A stretch of DNA of 9,244 bases from Campylobacterota bacterium. Lineage in GTDB: Bacteria > Campylobacterota > Campylobacteria > Campylobacterales > Sulfurospirillaceae. Under the pieces are notes generated by a model. That model was not told the DNA's origin, searched no databases, and saw nothing but the letters and a program-made list of their open reading frames with translations. Below, one piece after another: positions 6,228 through 9,244 of the stretch (position 1 is its first letter; every line of letters begins with the position of its first letter). The stretch is from the NCBI GenBank assembly GCA_009930355.1, contig RZYK01000074.1, positions 1 to 9,244 on the forward strand, in the 5' to 3' direction. Position numbers and translations under genes: made by a program.

Positions 6228-7508
6228 TTATTGAACAATAAATACAATCAAACTAATCGCTGTTAAAAATACTATACCAATATTAATATCGTGATATTCT
6301 CTTTTAATGAGTTTAACCACCAAATAAGAGATAAGCCCAAACGCTAAACCGTTTGTGATAGAGAAGGTAAGAGGCATCATGACCACGATTAAAAATGTCG
6401 AAACCGCAATAGCAGTATCTTTGAAATTAACATGAGAGAGCTCACTAAACATCAAAACACCAACCATAACTAAAACTGGATAAATAGCATTTTCAGGAAT
6501 CGCTTTAAACAGAGGCATCATAAAAAGAGTTAAAATAAAGAAAAGTCCTGTTGCCACAGCAGTTAAACCTGTACGACCACCCTCTTCCACACCACTAGCA
6601 CTCTCAACAAATGCCGTTGTCGTAGAAAGTCCAAAAAGTGAACCAGCAACCGTTGCTACAGCATCCACTTCCAATGTTTTTTGAAGCTCTTTACCATCAT
6701 CTTTAAAAATACCCGCACGATACCCAACGCCTGCTAGTGTGCCAATAGAATCAAACAAATCGGTAATTAAAAACGTAATCACCACAGGTAAAAGGGCTAG
6801 GGAAAAAGCAGAGACGATATCCAGTTGCATAAAAATAGGAGCAATAGAAGAAGGCATAGAAAAAACTTCAGTGGGATACGACCCAATACCAAAAACCCAT
6901 CCAACAATCGACGTTGCAAGGACTGCTAAAATAAACGCCCCTTTGAGTTTCCATGAATACAAGGCAAACACTAAAATCAATCCTAAAACACCCAAAAGAA
7001 CCTTAGGGTCTTTAAAATTGCCCACTCCAACCAAAACAGCAGGATTAGCAACAATCATTCCCATACTTTTTAATCCAATAAAGGCAATAAATGTCCCAAT
7101 ACCCGCACTAATCGCTCGCCTTAAATCATGAGGAACACTTTTCATAATCCACACACGAAATTGTGTAAAAGAGAGAATGACAAATAAAATACCTGAGAGA
7201 AAAACAACGCCTAAAGCCGTTTGCCATGGCACTTTCATCCCTAAAACTAAACCAAAAGTAAAATAAGCATTAAGCCCCATTCCCACACTCATGGCAATAG
7301 GCGTATTTGCCCAAAGCCCATTAAAAACAGTTGATAAAATCGTAATGAGCGCTGTTGCCGTAATAAGCGCATCCATAGGCATTCCTGTTTTGCTCATAAT
7401 AATGGCATTCACAGGCACAATATACATCATCGTTAAGAAGATGGTAAACCCAGCGGTCACTTCCGTTTTCACGTTTGTGCCGTGCTCTTTCAGTTTAAAA
7501 AAGTCCAA
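6228..7508 (-). CDS. AzgA-family (NCS2, COG2252) purine base permease
   Basis: A complete 426-aa polytopic inner-membrane transporter of the adenine/guanine/hypoxanthine permease group (B. subtilis PbuG/PbuO, E. coli AdeP/GhxP), which carry purine bases in with protons. Seen in the sequence are SVGMGLNAYF (74-83), DLFDSIGTLAGVGYRAG (250-266) and TTTAFVESASGVEEGGRTG (297-314 region), the strongest family signatures, plus at least ten hydrophobic segments. The start is a TTG at 7508 with AAAGGA 6 nt upstream; no ATG lies nearby, and MDFFKLKEHGTNVKTEVTAG aligns with the usual N-terminus. It begins 17 nt after the mqnE stop and is followed at 23 nt by a phosphoribosyltransferase. Which purine it prefers is not visible. 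Confidence 0.92.
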   Translation of the reverse strand: MDFFKLKEHGTNVKTEVTAGFTIFLTMMYIVPVNAIIMSKTGMPMDALITATALITILSTVFNGLWANTPIAMSVGMGLNAYFTFGLVLGMKVPWQTALGVVFLSGILFVILSFTQFRVWIMKSVPHDLRRAISAGIGTFIAFIGLKSMGMIVANPAVLVGVGNFKDPKVLLGVLGLILVFALYSWKLKGAFILAVLATSIVGWVFGIGSYPTEVFSMPSSIAPIFMQLDIVSAFSLALLPVVITFLITDLFDSIGTLAGVGYRAGIFKDDGKELQKTLEVDAVATVAGSLFGLSTTTAFVESASGVEEGGRTGLTAVATGLFFILTLFMMPLFKAIPENAIYPVLVMVGVLMFSELSHVNFKDTAIAVSTFLIVVMMPLTFSITNGLAFGLISYLVVKLIKREYHDINIGIVFLTAISLIVFIVQ

Positions 7509-7520
7509 GCCTTATCCTTT
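7509..7520 (-). promoter_or_regulatory. Ribosome binding site fixing the TTG start of the purine permease
   Basis: The minus strand reads AAAGGA (7520-7515), six bases (TAAGGC), then TTG (7508-7506). This is the strongest ribosome site in the operon and has the same spacing as at the next gene. Confidence 0.7.
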
Positions 7521-7525
7521 AAAAT

Positions 7526-8590
7526 TTAGTAACATCTCAATTCATTGTATAAACTATCACGCTCTACCGCTTGAAATCCACTGGTTTGAATCAGCTCTAA
7601 AATACTCTGCAAGCCAAGCCCTTTAGCACTCTTTGCGCCTGCTGCGGATTGAATCGACTCTACTTCAATCGTTCCATCCAAATCATCCGCCCCATACTCC
7701 ATTGCGACAAGGGCTAAATTAATCGTTGAAGTTGCCCAATACGCCTTAATATGGTCAATATTATCCAGCATCAAACGGCTAATCGCAAACGTTTTTAAAA
7801 TCTCCGTAGAGCTTAAAAAATCTTCTACATGTAAATAGTTATTGTCTCGTTGATACACCAAAGGAATGAAGGCATTAAAACCGCCTGTTTTATCTTGCAA
7901 TTCACGCAAACGAATCATATGGTCAATACGGTGTTCACGCGTTTCCACATGCCCAAACAGCATCGTAGCATTGGACTCTTTGCCTCTTTTGTGCCATAAT
8001 TCATGGATGTGCAACCACTCCTGTGAGCTCACCTTGCCTTTACAGATGTACTCACGCACTTCTTCATCAAAAATCTCCGCACCACCACCAGGCATTGAAT
8101 CTACACCATGCTCAATCATCTTCTCAATGAGCTCATCAAAACTGAGCCCATACTGTGTCGCTAAAAAGTTGATTTCCGCTGCAGTGAGTGCTTTTACATG
8201 TAAAGAAGGAAAACGCTCCTTGATTTTGGAGAAAATTTCCAAATACCACTCTAAACCTGTGTGCGGATTGTGAGCGGAGACAATGTGTACTTCAGTAATT
8301 GCACTGTGTTTAAGTGAATTTTCAAGCGCACTTAAAATCTCTTCGTGGCTCATAGTATAAGGATTTGGATTTTTTCGATTGGCTGAAAAGGCGCAGAATT
8401 TACAAATGTCTTTGCAAATATTGGTAGGGTTAATATGTCGATTGACATTAAAAAAGACTTTATCACCATGAAGTGCTCTTCGCTTTTGATTGGCGTAGTG
8501 ACCTAGCGTAAAAAGGTCTAAATCATACAGTGCAACGCCATCTTCAAAGCTCAATCGTTCATTGTTTTCTAATTTTTCAATAAGTGTCAT
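7526..8590 (-). CDS. mqnE: Aminofutalosine synthase MqnE (radical SAM)
   Basis: A 354-aa radical SAM enzyme. MqnE joins the enolpyruvyl-benzoate made by MqnA to the adenosyl part of S-adenosylmethionine, giving aminofutalosine, the second step of the futalosine route to menaquinone. The iron-sulfur motif C-x3-C-x2-C is at Cys59, Cys63 and Cys66, preceded by FNVNRHINPTNIC. This NRHINPTN form, with DSMPGGGAEIF, SNATMLFGHVET and ELQDKTGGFNAFIPL, fits MqnE and not its paralogue MqnC, which has a DRNINYTN form. Length is normal for the family. The ATG at 8590 has only a weak GAAAG upstream. It is probably first in the operon mqnE, permease, phosphoribosyltransferase, MFS. Other mqn genes are not in the window, as is common in Campylobacterota where they are scattered. 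Confidence 0.93.
   Translation of the reverse strand: MTLIEKLENNERLSFEDGVALYDLDLFTLGHYANQKRRALHGDKVFFNVNRHINPTNICKDICKFCAFSANRKNPNPYTMSHEEILSALENSLKHSAITEVHIVSAHNPHTGLEWYLEIFSKIKERFPSLHVKALTAAEINFLATQYGLSFDELIEKMIEHGVDSMPGGGAEIFDEEVREYICKGKVSSQEWLHIHELWHKRGKESNATMLFGHVETREHRIDHMIRLRELQDKTGGFNAFIPLVYQRDNNYLHVEDFLSSTEILKTFAISRLMLDNIDHIKAYWATSTINLALVAMEYGADDLDGTIEVESIQSAAGAKSAKGLGLQSILELIQTSGFQAVERDSLYNELRCY
8193..8204. repeat. 12-bp perfect palindrome TTTACATGTAAA inside mqnE
   Basis: An exact copy of TTACATGTAA with one more symmetrical base on each side, within mqnE. It encodes L-H-V-K, the same four residues as the copy at the kinase C-terminus. A shorter relative, TACATGTA, lies at 7826-7833 in the same gene. 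Confidence 0.65.
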
Positions 8591-8619
8591 GCTGTGCTTT
8601 CGGAAAGAAATAAAGAAAG

Positions 8620-8640
8620 ATTTTAGCCATTTTTTTTATA
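8620..8640 (-). promoter_or_regulatory. Candidate promoter region for mqnE
   Basis: In the 87 nt between trpB and mqnE, the minus strand has two -10-like hexamers, TATAAA (8640-8635) and TAAAAT (8625-8620), each five of six to consensus in a very AT-rich stretch. Either would give a leader of roughly 25-40 nt. There is no -35. Read-through from trpB is also possible. Confidence 0.3.
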
Positions 8641-8657
8641 AAGAGAGGTTAAACGAG

Positions 8658-8676
8658 AAGGAGGTTCACCCTCCTT
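8658..8676. terminator. Hairpin between trpB and mqnE, possible terminator
   Basis: AAGGAGG (8658-8664) and CCTCCTT (8670-8676) form a perfect 7-bp stem with a 5-nt loop, directly after the trpB stop. The T-run (8675-8679) follows the stem on the plus strand, whereas both flanking genes are on the minus strand, where only a broken U-tract follows (CTCGTTTAAC). It may still slow or end trpB transcription, or act mainly against antisense transcripts. Confidence 0.45.
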
Positions 8677-8677
8677 T

Positions 8678-8687
8678 TTACATGTAA
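8678..8687. repeat. TTACATGTAA palindrome over the trpB stop
   Basis: An exact copy of the ten-base palindrome spanning the last codons of trpB, read there as Y-M-stop, and abutting the hairpin at 8658-8676. Confidence 0.6.
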
Positions 8688-9244
8688 TCCTCAGGAGGGA
8701 AATTCTCCACCACAAAATCAATGTCTTTATCGCCTCTTCCACTTAAGTTCACCAAAATAGACTCATAGGGTTTTTCTTTGGCAAGCTTCATGGCAAATGC
8801 CACCGCATGGGCACTCTCAAGTGCAGGGATAATTCCCTCATAATGACTTAAATCGTAAAATGCTTGAATGGTCTCAGCATCATTAGCAATACCTACTTTC
8901 GTACGCCCAATCGAATTTAAATACGCATGTTCTGGTCCAACGGAGGGATAATCCAATCCACTTGCAATCGAGTAAACCTCCGCAGGCTCACCCTCACTGT
9001 TTTTGAGCATAATGGAGTTAAACCCATGCAAAATGCCCTCACTTCCAAAACTCAAACTTGCCGCATGTTCTCCTAGCTTCGTCCCACGCCCACCAGGTTC
9101 TACGCCATACATCTCACAAGAATCCTCTACAAACGCAGAGAAAAGTCCCATAGCGTTACTTCCACCACCCACACAAGCAACCAAATTATCAGGTAAATTA
9201 CCTGTCATCTCTAAAAATTGCTCTCTGGCTTCAATGCCCACAAC
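8678..9244 (-). CDS. trpB: Tryptophan synthase beta subunit, C-terminal half (partial)
   Basis: The frame is open to the right edge, so the start lies outside; 188 residues are visible of about 400 expected. The GTG at 9241 is an internal valine codon (VVGIEAREQF) and not the start. TrpB makes tryptophan from indole and serine with pyridoxal phosphate (PLP). Visible are the phosphate-binding loop GGGSNAMG, EGIIPALESAHA with the Glu equivalent to Salmonella Glu350, and LSGRGDKD with the Ser that contacts the PLP ring nitrogen (Ser377). The catalytic Lys lies beyond the window. The sequence is typical of the standard TrpB1 type. No trpA follows: a hairpin and mqnE come next, so trpB is either the last gene of its operon or stands apart from trpA. 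Confidence 0.92.
   Translation of the reverse strand, partial: VVGIEAREQFLEMTGNLPDNLVACVGGGSNAMGLFSAFVEDSCEMYGVEPGGRGTKLGEHAASLSFGSEGILHGFNSIMLKNSEGEPAEVYSIASGLDYPSVGPEHAYLNSIGRTKVGIANDAETIQAFYDLSHYEGIIPALESAHAVAFAMKLAKEKPYESILVNLSGRGDKDIDFVVENFPPEDYM

Noticed and set aside
6739..7131. 130-codon plus-strand frame
   Set aside because: It lies antisense within the purine permease gene, which has strong family motifs, and its product has no recognisable features.
7526..8590. Assignment as MqnC (cyclic dehypoxanthinyl futalosine synthase) in place of MqnE
   Set aside because: The NRHINPTN context of the iron-sulfur motif and the MPGGGAEIF and ATMLFGHVET segments fit MqnE; MqnC has a DRNINYTN form.
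8577..8630. 17-codon minus-strand reading frame overlapping the mqnE start, a possible leader peptide
   Set aside because: It has an ATG but no ribosome binding site, only an A-run upstream, and its length is easily reached by chance.
9239..9241. GTG as the start of trpB
   Set aside because: The frame is open beyond it and the residues around it (VVGIEAREQ) are from the middle of TrpB, so the gene is cut by the window edge.

Overview
The window is AT-rich (roughly 38% GC by eye) and reads as a chromosomal segment of a Campylobacterota (Epsilonproteobacteria) member, probably Sulfurospirillum-like. This rests on a prepilin leader of the KKAFTMLELVFVIVVVGI type, an aminofutalosine-route menaquinone gene (mqnE), dense packing with ATGA or short-gap junctions, frequent TTG starts, and AT-rich promoters without clear -35 boxes. 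The genus is an inference.

Layout, left to right. Positions 1-132 are non-coding, with a strong minus-strand TATAAT and possible RNA structure, and may lead into something beyond the left edge. Positions 133-2584 (minus) hold a three-gene unit read right to left: a glutamine amidotransferase (pabA/trpG), a GT-C/GT39-like polytopic membrane protein joined by an ATGA overlap, and a type II/IV pseudopilin-like protein. A 153-bp divergent intergenic region (2585-2737) carries candidate promoters both ways. Positions 2738-4591 (plus) encode an orphan membrane hybrid histidine kinase with HisKA, HATPase, receiver-like and HPt domains. Its receiver lacks the phosphoacceptor Asp. It converges, with a 4-nt gap, on a minus-strand unit at 4596-8590. 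In transcription order that unit is mqnE, an AzgA-type purine permease, a xanthine/guanine-type phosphoribosyltransferase and a YnfM-like MFS transporter. At the right edge is the C-terminal half of trpB (minus, continuing beyond the window).

How the genes may work together: MqnE makes aminofutalosine, which a nucleosidase then splits, releasing adenine. The next two genes import purine bases and attach them to PRPP. The operon may therefore join menaquinone synthesis to purine-base recovery (inference). The permease and phosphoribosyltransferase both start at TTG, each 6 nt after an AAGGA ribosome site, and the MFS gene probably starts at a TTG overlapping the gene before it.

No mobile element, CRISPR array, tRNA or rRNA was recognised. 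The most unexpected signals are (1) the degenerate receiver in the hybrid kinase, (2) four exact copies of the palindrome TTACATGTAA, one inside an 18-bp perfect palindrome, where chance predicts far fewer than one, and (3) the mqnE/purine-salvage gene cluster. I see no defence system or other obviously new multi-gene machine.
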